DNA of 9,164 nucleotides from Ruminococcus sp. UBA6407 (GTDB lineage Bacteria > Bacillota > Clostridia > Oscillospirales > Ruminococcaceae). The translations under genes and the position numbers were made by a program. The stretch covers positions 1 through 9,164 of the forward strand of contig DJPR01000031.1 of the NCBI GenBank assembly GCA_002438605.1, written 5' to 3'. This document shows positions 1 to 6,579 of this stretch, piece after piece. Below the pieces are notes generated by a model. It made no database searches, had not been told where the DNA came from, and was given only the letters and a program-made list of their open reading frames with translations. How positions within the stretch are numbered: position 1 is the stretch's first letter; every line of letters begins with the position of its first letter.

Positions 1-43
1 GCCCTTGACCTGACCAAAGGGTTATCAACCCTTTGGAAACCCA
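1..43. repeat. Dispersed hairpin repeat, copy 1 (cut by window edge)
   Basis: Positions 1-43 are identical, base for base, to 6537-6579. The core is a perfect 10-bp inverted repeat, CCAAAGGGTT at 14-23 and AACCCTTTGG at 27-36 with a 3-nt loop, followed by the tail TTTGGAAACCC (32-42). A second small hairpin, AGTTTT/AAAACT (43-48 and 52-57), follows directly. The copy touches the left edge, so its full extent is unknown. It could act as a bidirectional terminator or RNA-stabilising hairpin, but no function can be assigned from sequence. Confidence 0.85.
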
Positions 44-67
44 GTTTTATCAAAACTCTGTTCTACA

Positions 68-99
68 CCCTGCAAAGGCTTTCAGCCCTTTGGAAACCC
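68..99. repeat. Partial, rearranged copy of the same dispersed repeat
   Basis: Positions 68-90 match 6520-6542 with one mismatch in 23 bases, and the copy then runs straight into the TTTGGAAACCC tail (89-99). At 6520-6579 this module is followed by the long CCAAAGGGTT hairpin. Here that hairpin is missing and the tail is fused directly. The module order therefore differs from the right-hand copy, as if the element had been shortened or shuffled. Confidence 0.7.
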
Positions 100-125
100 G
101 GTTTCGATTATCACCATAAAAATTA

Positions 126-163
126 TAAGGCAACGTCAAGTGTATCTGCCTGACGTTGCCTTA
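126..163 (-). terminator. Hairpin terminator of the cytidylate kinase-like gene
   Basis: A perfect 13-bp inverted repeat (126-138 and 151-163) encloses a 12-nt loop. On the minus strand the stem is followed by ATAATTTTTATGG, a short U-run, so it fits a rho-independent terminator 24 bp beyond the kinase stop codon. The arm ends, TAAGGCAAC and GTTGCCTTA, resemble the ends of the repeat at 7715-7768, so this terminator may derive from that repeat family. Confidence 0.75.
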
Positions 164-186
164 ATATAAAAAGAAATATTGGAACC

Positions 187-813
187 TTATTTATTATGTT
201 CAGCCTGACAGTGCCTTTTATAAGCCTCAACTATAATGTCAGCACATAATTCATCACCAAGCTCCAGACTGTTAAGACAAAGAGCATATTGATCTTTATC
301 CTGCCATAGTCTGTCAGAATTAGTATTATAAAATACCTCACGTCGCTTATCAGCCTTTTTCAGCAGTGATTCAGCTTTCTTTGGATCAATCCCATATTCC
401 TTGATAGCACGTTCCATGCGTTTTTGTTTGTCAGCATAAATATAAACTCCAAAACAGCCATATGATTCAAGAATATAGTTTCCGCATCTTCCTACAAGTA
501 CAAAACCGTCCTCCTGTTTAGCAAGGTCTTGAATAATATTGCTTTCGATAATAAACACCTTATCTGAAAGCGGCAGACTGTCTTCAAATGACCTTGATGG
601 ATTTGACGCCATCATAAGAGAATAAAGAAAGCTTGTAGGTACATTTTCCTCTGCATGTTCAAGATTTTCAGGGTCAACGCCGCATTTCTGAGCAGTCATC
701 TCCAGAATTTCCCTGTTATAATATTTTATACCAAGCTTTTTTGCAACAAGTTTGCCTATAATACTTCCGCCGCTGCCGTATTGTCTTTCAATTGTAATAA
801 ATTTATTGTTCAT
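187..813 (-). CDS. Cytidylate kinase-like family protein
   Basis: A 208-residue soluble protein of the cytidylate kinase-like P-loop family. Members are presumed nucleotide or nucleoside-monophosphate kinases, but most are uncharacterised. The N-terminus carries ITIERQYGSGG...GK (about residues 6-21), the glycine-rich phosphate-binding loop typical of this family. Further family signatures are GRCGNYIL (108-115), a lysine/arginine-rich lid around 151-158 (KKADKRR) and YALCLNS (176-182). Length is normal. The start is ATG at 811-813, with GGGGGA about 7 nt upstream. The gene stands alone, with its own terminator at 126-163 and a likely promoter at 1011-1038 giving a leader of about 190 nt. It is distinct from true Cmk, so a cmk symbol is not warranted and the substrate is unknown. 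Confidence 0.85.
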   Translation of the reverse strand: MNNKFITIERQYGSGGSIIGKLVAKKLGIKYYNREILEMTAQKCGVDPENLEHAEENVPTSFLYSLMMASNPSRSFEDSLPLSDKVFIIESNIIQDLAKQEDGFVLVGRCGNYILESYGCFGVYIYADKQKRMERAIKEYGIDPKKAESLLKKADKRREVFYNTNSDRLWQDKDQYALCLNSLELGDELCADIIVEAYKRHCQAEHNK

Positions 814-1010
814 AAAAGTTCCCCCTTTATCAATACCATCAAAAATCCAAAGATTTCAAACAAATAAAAGAAAAATCAAGGTATTGAGATTTAATATATT
901 ATGATTATAGTATGAAATTTATGTATTCAGTGACACCAAGCCAAGTAAAGCATGAGAGGGCATAGCTATAAATTCAGACACTATTACTGCCTTAATTAAC
1001 TTGTGTATAC
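814..1010 (-). promoter_or_regulatory. Long 5' leader of the cytidylate kinase-like gene
   Basis: There is no convincing gene here. If transcription starts just after the -10 at 1011-1016, the kinase mRNA has a leader of about 190 nt. An 8-bp inverted repeat, TCAATACC near 833-840 and GGTATTGA near 879-886, encloses about 38 AT-rich bases and ends just before the ribosome binding site. Positions about 928-965 are clearly more GC-rich than their surroundings. I could not match them to a riboswitch class that I know. Confidence 0.4.
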
Positions 1011-1038
1011 ATTATACCACTTATTTCAATAATTTCAA
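1011..1038 (-). promoter_or_regulatory. Sigma-A-type promoter for the cytidylate kinase-like gene
   Basis: Read on the minus strand, TTGAAA (1033-1038) lies 16 nt before TATAAT (1011-1016), and TGG directly upstream gives an extended -10. This is the best leftward promoter between the kinase and rny. It lies about 160 bp from, and diverges from, the rightward promoter at 1199-1227. Positions 1039-1198 between the two are very AT-rich, and I see nothing else in them. Confidence 0.65.
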
Positions 1039-1198
1039 GTTTATTTTATATAATTTTATCAATTTCTGCACTTTTAACAACATATTTAGCTCTGATTTGT
1101 GAATTTTAACAATAAATACTTACTGCACTTATCAGAAAAATTTGTCGTTCCCTGTTATACGCAGTCTTTTATTTTGTTATTTTTATCCTAAAAACAAG

Positions 1199-1227
1199 TT
1201 GACAAAACATGAAAAAAAGTATATAAT
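1199..1227 (+). promoter_or_regulatory. Perfect consensus sigma-A promoter, upstream of rny
   Basis: TTGACA (1199-1204) and TATAAT (1222-1227) are both exact consensus hexamers separated by exactly 17 nt. This is as good as a housekeeping promoter gets. Transcription would begin near 1234, about 320 nt before the rny start codon. It therefore drives rny through a long leader, makes a separate small RNA, or does both. Confidence 0.8.
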
Positions 1228-1233
1228 TATTAC

Positions 1234-1553
1234 GTTGTATTTATTCGCTGAATTATTTCTGGGCATTATAATGCAGCTTTGTTTTAAATCATTATATATA
1301 TTTACAGTATATTTACAATATACTGTATTGCATGGTTTCAATGCACATTTATTAAGGCTTTTCAATGTCTTAAATATAAATGTTTACTCGTTTCGCTGAG
1401 AAATCCTCAGCCTTATATCTATTTAGCCGTTTGCGGCTTTATATATTCTGCCTTTAAAAATGAATAAAATAATAGCGGCATTTATCGCCTGTGGGTAATA
1501 GAATTTACGATACAAACTATCTGTATATTACTGAAAAGGAGGTAATGCACTGT
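1234..1553 (+). promoter_or_regulatory. Long rny leader / candidate small RNA
   Basis: This stretch has no credible ORF but holds several inverted repeats. GCATTATAATGC is a 12-bp palindrome at 1263-1274. TACAGTATA/TATACTGTA forms 9-bp arms around a 7-nt loop at 1303-1327. GCTGAG/CTCAGC forms a 6-bp hairpin at 1395-1411. AGCCG/CGGCT forms a 5-bp hairpin at 1425-1438 and is followed by TTTATATATT, a weak terminator. Transcripts from 1234 could end near 1445, giving a roughly 210-nt RNA, or read on into rny. RNase Y feedback on its own leader would be one reason for such a layout, but that is inference. I recognise no named RNA family. Confidence 0.45.
1537..1542 (+). promoter_or_regulatory. 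Ribosome binding site that fixes the rny start
   Basis: AGGAGG at 1537-1542 lies 11 nt before ATG 1554 and only 2 nt before the in-frame ATG 1545. The in-frame GTG at 1491 has no such site. The site supports ATG 1554, which puts the membrane segment right at the N-terminus, as expected for RNase Y. Confidence 0.75.
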
Positions 1554-3131
1554 ATGAATCCGATTTTAGCAATACTGCTGTGTGTTGTCGCTTTGGTTAT
1601 CGGTGCGGCATTAAGCGGATACATCGCTTTCAAAAAGGGTGTTGAAGCCGGTATCGAAAAACGCAAGCAGCAGGCTGAATCTGTTATGGGCTCTGCTGAA
1701 AATGAAGCCGAGCGTATAATTCAAAATGCTGAAAGAGATGCTGACAATAAGAAAAAATCAGCTCTTGTAGAGGCTAAGGACGAAATACATAAACTGCGTT
1801 CTGAAGCAGATAAGGAAATCAAAGACCGCAGATTTGAAATTTCACGTCAGGAAAGACGTATTCAGCAAAAGGAAGAAAGTCTTGACAGAAAAAATGATAA
1901 TCTCGAAAAGAAAGACGAAATCCTTAACCAGAAAATAAAATCTGCCGATGAAAAGCTTGCTGAAGCAGAAACAATTAAGAAAACTCAAATGGAAGTTCTT
2001 GAAAAAATTTCAGAATTAACCAAGGAACAAGCTAAAGAGCATATACTTTCAATGCTCGAAAATGACCTCGTTCACGAAAAAGCCGTTAAAATTGCGGCTT
2101 ATGAACAGCAGATCAAGGACGATTGTCAGGAGAAAGCCAGAAATTATATCTCGCTTGCAATCGCAAAATGTGCCGCAGAACACGTTTCCGAAGCGGCTGT
2201 TTCCGTTGTTGCTCTCCCGAATGACGAAATGAAGGGCAGAATTATCGGACGTGAGGGACGAAATATCAGAACCCTCGAAACTCTTACCGGTGTTGATCTG
2301 ATTATTGACGATACTCCTGAAGCTATCACACTTTCCTGTTTCGATCAGGTAAGACGTGAGGTTGCAAGAATTGCTCTTGAAAAGCTCATTGCTGACGGAC
2401 GTATCCACCCTACCCGTATTGAAGAAATGGTTGACAAGGCTCGGCGTGAGGTTGAGTACAGAATCAAGCAGGAGGGTGAACGTGCTATAATTGAAACTAA
2501 TGTTCATGGTCTTAACCATGAGCTTGTCAAGCTTCTCGGACGTCTGCGTTTCCGTACAAGCTACCGTCAGAACGTTCTTGACCACTCTATTGAGGTTGCT
2601 CAGCTTTCGGGCATTCTCGCTTCCGAACTCGGTGTTGACGCTAATCTTGCAAGACGTGCAGGCTTGCTCCACGATATTGGTAAGGCTCTTACTGCTGAAA
2701 TTGAAGGTTCTCACGTTCAAATCGGTGTGGACGTTTGTAAAAAGTACAACGAAAATCAGAATGTCATCCACGCTATCGAGGCTCACCACAATGACGTTGA
2801 ACCTCAGACCGTAATTGCCTGCATTGTTCAGGCTGCGGACGCTATTTCTGCTGCAAGACCTGCCGCAAGAAGTGAAAATTATGAAAGCTATATCAAGCGT
2901 CTTCAGAAGCTTGAGGAAATCTGTACATCATACAACGGAGTTGAAAAATGCTTTGCTGTTCAGGCAGGACGTGAAGTCAGAATTATGGTTCAGCCTGAGA
3001 TTATCAACGATGAGAAAATGGTTATCGTTGCAAGACAGATTGCTCAGCAAATTGAAACTGAAATGGACTATCCGGGACAGGTCAAGGTCAACCTTATCCG
3101 AGAAAGCCGCGTAACTGATTACGCAAAATAA
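1554..3131 (+). CDS. rny: Ribonuclease Y (endoribonuclease, membrane-anchored)
   Basis: A 525-residue RNase Y, the membrane-bound endoribonuclease that initiates mRNA decay and processes operon transcripts and regulatory RNAs in many Firmicutes. The domains appear in the standard order. There is an N-terminal membrane helix (about residues 4-26). A long charged coiled coil (about 30-200) is rich in Glu, Lys and Ala. A KH RNA-binding domain carries the GREG loop at 232-235. An HD metal-dependent phosphohydrolase domain carries the diagnostic His-Asp at 373-374 in GLLHDIGKA, and a conserved C-terminal domain ends the protein. Length matches the family. An upstream GTG at 1491 would add 21 residues ahead of the membrane helix, but the ribosome binding site at 1537-1542 favours ATG 1554. 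The gene has a strong promoter at 1199-1227, a long structured leader, and its own terminator at 3144-3175, so it looks monocistronic. Confidence 0.97.
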   Translation: MNPILAILLCVVALVIGAALSGYIAFKKGVEAGIEKRKQQAESVMGSAENEAERIIQNAERDADNKKKSALVEAKDEIHKLRSEADKEIKDRRFEISRQERRIQQKEESLDRKNDNLEKKDEILNQKIKSADEKLAEAETIKKTQMEVLEKISELTKEQAKEHILSMLENDLVHEKAVKIAAYEQQIKDDCQEKARNYISLAIAKCAAEHVSEAAVSVVALPNDEMKGRIIGREGRNIRTLETLTGVDLIIDDTPEAITLSCFDQVRREVARIALEKLIADGRIHPTRIEEMVDKARREVEYRIKQEGERAIIETNVHGLNHELVKLLGRLRFRTSYRQNVLDHSIEVAQLSGILASELGVDANLARRAGLLHDIGKALTAEIEGSHVQIGVDVCKKYNENQNVIHAIEAHHNDVEPQTVIACIVQAADAISAARPAARSENYESYIKRLQKLEEICTSYNGVEKCFAVQAGREVRIMVQPEIINDEKMVIVARQIAQQIETEMDYPGQVKVNLIRESRVTDYAK

Positions 3132-3143
3132 AATGCGGTTCTG

Positions 3144-3175
3144 CTGCGGACGGTTTTCGTCCGCAGTTTGTTTTT
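3144..3175 (+). terminator. Rho-independent terminator of rny
   Basis: CTGCGGACG (3144-3152) and CGTCCGCAG (3158-3166) form a perfect 9-bp GC-rich stem with a 5-nt loop. TTTGTTTTT follows at once. It starts 12 nt after the rny stop codon and is the clearest terminator in the window. Confidence 0.95.
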
Positions 3176-3176
3176 A

Positions 3177-3210
3177 GGGCAATACCGCATAAAGCTTGTG
3201 CGGTGTTGCA
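3177..3210 (+). repeat. Small GGCAATACCGC hairpin repeat, short copy
   Basis: GCAATACCGCA (3179-3189) pairs with TGCGGTGTTGC (3199-3209) over 11 bp, with one G-U wobble that works only in plus-strand RNA. It has the same arm sequences as the element at 7715-7768 but a much shorter loop. It follows the rny terminator with no gap and lies upstream of the membrane-protein gene. Confidence 0.75.
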
Positions 3211-3225
3211 TTAGAATGACAAATT

Positions 3226-3241
3226 TTTCAGCCGTCTGAAA
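3226..3241. promoter_or_regulatory. Palindrome upstream of the ligase-like gene
   Basis: TTTCAG (3226-3231) and CTGAAA (3236-3241) are perfect 6-bp arms around CCGT, 31 bp before the start codon. It could be an operator or a small leader hairpin. I see no convincing promoter in 3176-3272, so how the downstream gene is transcribed is unclear. Confidence 0.3.
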
Positions 3242-3272
3242 TTGATTGCTGAAATATGAAAGGTGTGGATTT

Positions 3273-4736
3273 ATGGCAAAGCAGCTTTTTAAATCTTCGG
3301 AAAAATCAAACTTCATATTGAATATGACAGAGGAGAAATATTCCTCAATAGCCTCAAAAATATTATTTTTTACCTGTATAGCGGTTTCTCTGTTTACTTT
3401 GCCTTATGAGCTTTCAGAGAATGTCGGTTCGCCGCTTATCTCCGGCGGACTTGCGGTATGCGGTGTAGCCTGCATGATAATGGCACTTATTGCGGCAATG
3501 AAAAAGTATATCACGAAAGATATGCTCGTTCCTGTCGGGGCATTCGGATTTATGCTCGTCTGGGGAGTTATTTCACTTATAAACTCATATGACGTTAAAA
3601 TTTCATTTTACGGTTTTGACGGCAGAGGTGAGGGACTCCTTGCAATTATCTTTTATTTCTGCTTTTTCATTACTGCACTCACGATAAAGGGCAAAAAGTC
3701 TGTTTCACTTGTTATGGACGCTGTTGCCGCTGTCGGAACAATCAATGCATTGTGGGGAATTATGCAGATTTTCGGAGCTGTTCCCACAAATTACGGTTCG
3801 GTTGTGGCTACTGTTCCATGGGACAGTACAGACAAAATAAATGCCGCTTCGGGACTTTCCCAGTCACCGCTGTTTCTTGCAATGGTGCTTGGAATTTCAC
3901 TTGTGACCGTTCTTTCAGGTGCAGTTTTATGTGAGAAAAAGGCAAGACGTGTAATATATGCAGTTTCTGGCTGTATCATGTCATTTGTGCTTATTTTTAC
4001 ATACTCAGTTGCAGGCTGGATAGCTTTCGGAATTGCTGTTGTTACCTCGCTTATTTTGGTATTCACAAAGAAAGTGCCTAAGAAACGTCTTATTTCGATT
4101 GCATGTGCAGTTCTTTCCTCTGCACTTGCCATTCAGCTTATATGCTTTGGTGTTGGAAATATTTATGACAAATACAAGCTCCATGACGGCCCGATTATGT
4201 GGTGGGATTCATGGTACAGAATAGAAGCAAGCGGAGATTATAATCTGCCTGAGGTTAAGGATAGCTATACTGCACTTGATGATGTTTCATATGTATATAA
4301 ATATACTTTTGGGGAAACTATTGATATAATCAAAGAAAATGCATTGGTCGGTACAGGGCCTGAAAACCTGATATTCCCACAGGTAAATGAGCAGATTATC
4401 ATGTCTGACGGTTCAATGCGTATCGCAGGAGAAAGCGGTACTTCCAACGAAGGCACATTTGACAAGGTATACAATGAATTTCTTTATGTTGCCGCTACAA
4501 GAGGTATCCCCTCACTTATTGCGTTTGTTGTTCTTCTTGTTTCGGTTCTTGCAAAGGGAATCGGAAAACTCAGGAAAAATAAATGTGGTATCATTGAGAT
4601 ATTCAGTGTTGCAGCAGTTATCGGCGGCATAGGAGTTATGCTTGCAGGTGTGAGCAACATAACATTTGCACCTGTATTCTGGATTTGTGCAGGACTTTGT
4701 GCAGGAAATGCCTCTGCCTTTAAGCCGAAAAAATAA
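3273..4736 (+). CDS. O-antigen ligase/polymerase-like polytopic membrane protein
   Basis: A 487-residue integral membrane protein with roughly ten hydrophobic helices and one large hydrophilic extracytoplasmic loop at about residues 300-410. The loop ends in GTGPENLIFPQ and then DKVYNEFLYVAATRGIPSL (397-415). That pair of motifs is characteristic of the Wzy/WaaL O-antigen ligase family (Wzy_C), which transfers or polymerises lipid-linked sugar chains on the outer face of the membrane. In a Gram-positive the product would be a cell-surface polysaccharide, which is inference. Where many family members have His-Asn, this protein has Tyr400-Asn401. ATG 3273 is chosen over the TTG at 3246 because AAAGGTG lies 7 nt upstream. 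No glycosyltransferase genes are adjacent, so this is an isolated copy. It may be co-transcribed with the arsR-like gene 55 nt downstream. Confidence 0.75.
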   Translation: MAKQLFKSSEKSNFILNMTEEKYSSIASKILFFTCIAVSLFTLPYELSENVGSPLISGGLAVCGVACMIMALIAAMKKYITKDMLVPVGAFGFMLVWGVISLINSYDVKISFYGFDGRGEGLLAIIFYFCFFITALTIKGKKSVSLVMDAVAAVGTINALWGIMQIFGAVPTNYGSVVATVPWDSTDKINAASGLSQSPLFLAMVLGISLVTVLSGAVLCEKKARRVIYAVSGCIMSFVLIFTYSVAGWIAFGIAVVTSLILVFTKKVPKKRLISIACAVLSSALAIQLICFGVGNIYDKYKLHDGPIMWWDSWYRIEASGDYNLPEVKDSYTALDDVSYVYKYTFGETIDIIKENALVGTGPENLIFPQVNEQIIMSDGSMRIAGESGTSNEGTFDKVYNEFLYVAATRGIPSLIAFVVLLVSVLAKGIGKLRKNKCGIIEIFSVAAVIGGIGVMLAGVSNITFAPVFWICAGLCAGNASAFKPKK

Positions 4737-4738
4737 TA

Positions 4739-4754
4739 GGCGATACCGCACAAA
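4739..4754. repeat. Half-copy of the GGCAATACCGC repeat
   Basis: GGCGATACCGCACAAA matches one arm of the elements at 3177-3210 and 7715-7768 with one difference, but the complementary arm is absent. It begins 3 nt after the ligase-like stop codon, in the 55-bp gap before the regulator gene. It cannot form the hairpin and is best read as a decayed remnant. Confidence 0.55.
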
Positions 4755-4791
4755 AGCAGGTATATACCCGATTTTTAGAAATGGAGCTTAT

Positions 4792-5145
4792 ATGGATAAC
4801 GAATTTTTATGCGAAAAATATTCCGTACACAAGGACGTAATAGAAAAGGTATCAAAGGTTATGCCCGATGAATCATATCTTTTTGATGCGGCAGAGCTGT
4901 TGAAGGCTTTGGGAGATTCAACCCGAATACGCATTATTTTCGTACTTTGCCAGAGTGAAATGTGCGTCTGCGATATAGCAAAGCTGCTTGATATGACTCA
5001 ATCGGCAATTTCACATCAGCTCAGGGTTTTAAAACAGGCAAGGCTTGTAAAAAGCCGCCGTGACGGAAAAACAATATTTTATTCCATTGCTGATGAACAC
5101 GTTAAGACCATTTTTTATCATGCAATGGATCATGTTATGGAATAG
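4792..5145 (+). CDS. ArsR/SmtB-family metal-sensing repressor, CadC-like
   Basis: A 117-residue winged-helix repressor of the ArsR/SmtB family, which leaves its operator when it binds metal. The helix-turn-helix is DIAKLLDMTQSAISHQLRVL (61-80), followed by the wing KSRRDGKTIFYSI. Ligands for two metal sites can be seen. Cys7 near the N-terminus and Cys58/Cys60 in MCVCD match the Cys7/Cys58/Cys60 cadmium-lead site of CadC, although the Cys11 equivalent is Ser and His13 is nearby. Asp101, His103, His114 and Glu117 reproduce the helix-5 zinc site of SmtB (D-X-H-X10-H-X2-E). The likely effectors are therefore Zn, Cd or Pb. The start is ATG 4792 with GGAG 5 nt upstream; a longer reading to 4666 would overlap the previous gene. 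No efflux ATPase or metallothionein is nearby, so its targets lie elsewhere or are the downstream genes. Confidence 0.9.
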   Translation: MDNEFLCEKYSVHKDVIEKVSKVMPDESYLFDAAELLKALGDSTRIRIIFVLCQSEMCVCDIAKLLDMTQSAISHQLRVLKQARLVKSRRDGKTIFYSIADEHVKTIFYHAMDHVME

Positions 5146-5157
5146 AAAGGATTTATC

Positions 5158-5958
5158 ATGTACTATTTTGATTTTCATACTCATGCTTTTGTTGACGCAA
5201 TTGCTGAAAGAGCAGTTGCATCACTTCAGAAAACAAGCGGAATTCAGCCTGCTACAAACGGTACAGCCAGTGGACTTTCAAAGCTTTGCAGGGATTGCGG
5301 AATAAAAAAGCACCTCATTCTGCCTGTTGCAACAAAGCCCTCACAGCAGACTAATATAAATAACTGGGCGGCAGAAATTCAAGATGAGGATACTTACTGC
5401 TGCGGCTCTGTTCATCCTGATGCTGAGGACGTTCTTGATGAAATCGAGAGAATAAAGTCGCTTGGACTTTGCGGAGTAAAGCTACACCCTGAATATCAGC
5501 TTTTTTATCCTGACGAGGAAAAAATGCTGCCGATTTACAGAAAAGCTGCGGAGCTTGGACTTTTTGTAGTATTTCATGGCGGCTGGGACCCTCTCTCGCC
5601 CGATTTTGTAAGAGCTGAACCGGAAAGACTTGCAAAAGCGGCTGAGGCAGTTTCTGAAATGACCATGATTGCGGCTCATTTGGGCGGTTTCAAGCTTTGG
5701 GACGATGCAGAAAAGTATCTTGCAGGCAAGTATGAGAATGTTTATCTTGATGTTTCTGTAACTGCCGATGATGTTTCCGATGAACAGGCACTCCGCATTA
5801 TCAAAGCTCAGGGAGCAGATAAGGTTTTGTTTGGAAGTGACGCTCCTTGGGATAATCCGATGGACGAGATAAATATGATAAATCGTCTGCCGCTTTCCGA
5901 TGAAGAAAGGGAGCTTATTTTCTATAAAAATGCAGAAAAGCTTATTGGAGTTCAGTAA
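5158..5958 (+). CDS. Metal-dependent amidohydrolase family protein
   Basis: A 266-residue TIM-barrel hydrolase of the amidohydrolase superfamily (Amidohydro_2 type). Likely metal and catalytic residues are all present and in order: DFHTHAF at the first strand (His7, His9), GVKLHP (Lys108, His110), VVFHGGWD (His140), AAHLGG (His174) and FGSDAPW (Asp228). Relatives hydrolyse or decarboxylate varied small molecules, so the substrate cannot be predicted. ATG 5158 has GAAAGG 7 nt upstream and begins 12 nt after the regulator's stop. The stop codon overlaps the tadA start by one base (TAATG), so translation of the two is probably coupled. Whether the metal-sensing regulator controls this metalloenzyme is an open and plausible question. 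Confidence 0.85.
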   Translation: MYYFDFHTHAFVDAIAERAVASLQKTSGIQPATNGTASGLSKLCRDCGIKKHLILPVATKPSQQTNINNWAAEIQDEDTYCCGSVHPDAEDVLDEIERIKSLGLCGVKLHPEYQLFYPDEEKMLPIYRKAAELGLFVVFHGGWDPLSPDFVRAEPERLAKAAEAVSEMTMIAAHLGGFKLWDDAEKYLAGKYENVYLDVSVTADDVSDEQALRIIKAQGADKVLFGSDAPWDNPMDEINMINRLPLSDEERELIFYKNAEKLIGVQ

Positions 5959-6434
5959 TGTCCGAATACATGAACAGAGCAATTGAGCTTGCAGAAATTG
6001 CCTATAGTCTGGGAGAAGTACCTGTCGGGGCGGTAGTGGTGAGAAAAACTGACGGTGAAATTGTCGGAGAGGGTTATAATTTAAGGGAGTCTGAGAAAAA
6101 CGCTTTGGCTCATGCAGAAATTGCGGCTATTAACAATGCCTGCAAAAAGCTTGGCGGCTGGAGATTGCCGAGCTGTTCAATTTACGTCACGTTAGAGCCA
6201 TGTCCGATGTGTTGTGGTGCAATTATAAATGCGAGAATTGACGAGGTTTATTTTGGTGCATTTGACGTTAAAAGCGGTTCAGCACAGTCGGTACAGCAGA
6301 TGTTTTCGCTGCCTTATAATTGGAAGCCTGTTGTTATGGGCGGAATTATGGAGGAAAGGTGTTCAAAACTGCTTTCAGACTTTTTTAGAGAGTTAAGGTT
6401 AAGGCATAATAAAATCGGGATTCCAAAGGGATAA
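5958..6434 (+). CDS. tadA: tRNA-specific adenosine deaminase (A34 to inosine)
   Basis: A 158-residue zinc-dependent deaminase that converts A34 of tRNA-Arg(ACG) to inosine, an essential decoding step in most bacteria. The catalytic HAE is at 52-54 (His52 zinc ligand, Glu54 proton shuttle) and PCPMCCGAI at 81-89 supplies zinc ligands Cys82 and Cys85. It ends with the FFRELRLR helix typical of TadA rather than of cytidine deaminases. The start is ATG 5958, sharing one base with the upstream stop, with TTGGAG 7 nt before it. The last residues, after about Arg149, are encoded by the beginning of the composite repeat, and the TAA stop sits inside that repeat's first hairpin. The catalytic domain is complete, so the enzyme should be active. 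Confidence 0.95.
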   Translation: MSEYMNRAIELAEIAYSLGEVPVGAVVVRKTDGEIVGEGYNLRESEKNALAHAEIAAINNACKKLGGWRLPSCSIYVTLEPCPMCCGAIINARIDEVYFGAFDVKSGSAQSVQQMFSLPYNWKPVVMGGIMEERCSKLLSDFFRELRLRHNKIGIPKG

Positions 6435-6579
6435 TATCCCTTTGGCGGAGTCCAGAGGCAGAGCCTCTGGTGGGGAGTGGGGCAACGCCCTGCGGCTCTT
6501 TGTGGAACGCTGTCCCACTCCCTGCAATGGCTTTCAGCCCTTGACCTGACCAAAGGGTTATCAACCCTTTGGAAACCCA
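6421..6579. repeat. Composite multi-hairpin dispersed repeat
   Basis: Four perfect stems stand in a row. CCAAAGGGATA/TATCCCTTTGG (6423-6445) contains the tadA stop codon. CCAGAGGC/GCCTCTGG (6452-6470) has a 3-nt loop. GGGAGTGGG/CCCACTCCC (6473-6481 and 6514-6522) encloses 32 nt. CCAAAGGGTT/AACCCTTTGG (6550-6572) has a 3-nt loop. Positions 6537-6579 are identical to 1-43, and 6520-6542 match 68-90, so this is a dispersed element. It is much more GC-rich than its surroundings and lies between two convergent transcription units, where it may end transcription in both directions. No ORF or transposase is inside it. Confidence 0.85.

Noticed and set aside
1..99. CRISPR array or attachment site at the left edge
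   Set aside because: The repeats are unequal, imperfectly ordered and self-complementary, with no regular spacers and no cas or integrase gene in the window.
655..867. 70-codon plus-strand frame overlapping the kinase start
   Set aside because: It is mostly antisense to the kinase gene and its leader, without a ribosome binding site or recognisable domain.
1142..1399. 85-codon plus-strand frame in the rny upstream region
   Set aside because: It starts at a TTG with no ribosome binding site, runs across the consensus promoter at 1199-1227, and its hydrophobic look comes from AT-rich codons.
1491..1553. Longer RNase Y start at GTG 1491
   Set aside because: No ribosome binding site precedes it, the extra 21 residues are not typical of the family, and a strong site at 1537-1542 serves ATG 1554.
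2049..2789. 246-codon open frame on the minus strand inside rny
   Set aside because: It lies wholly antisense to the strongly supported RNase Y gene, has no recognisable domain, and its serine/asparagine-rich composition is what antisense reading of this gene would give.
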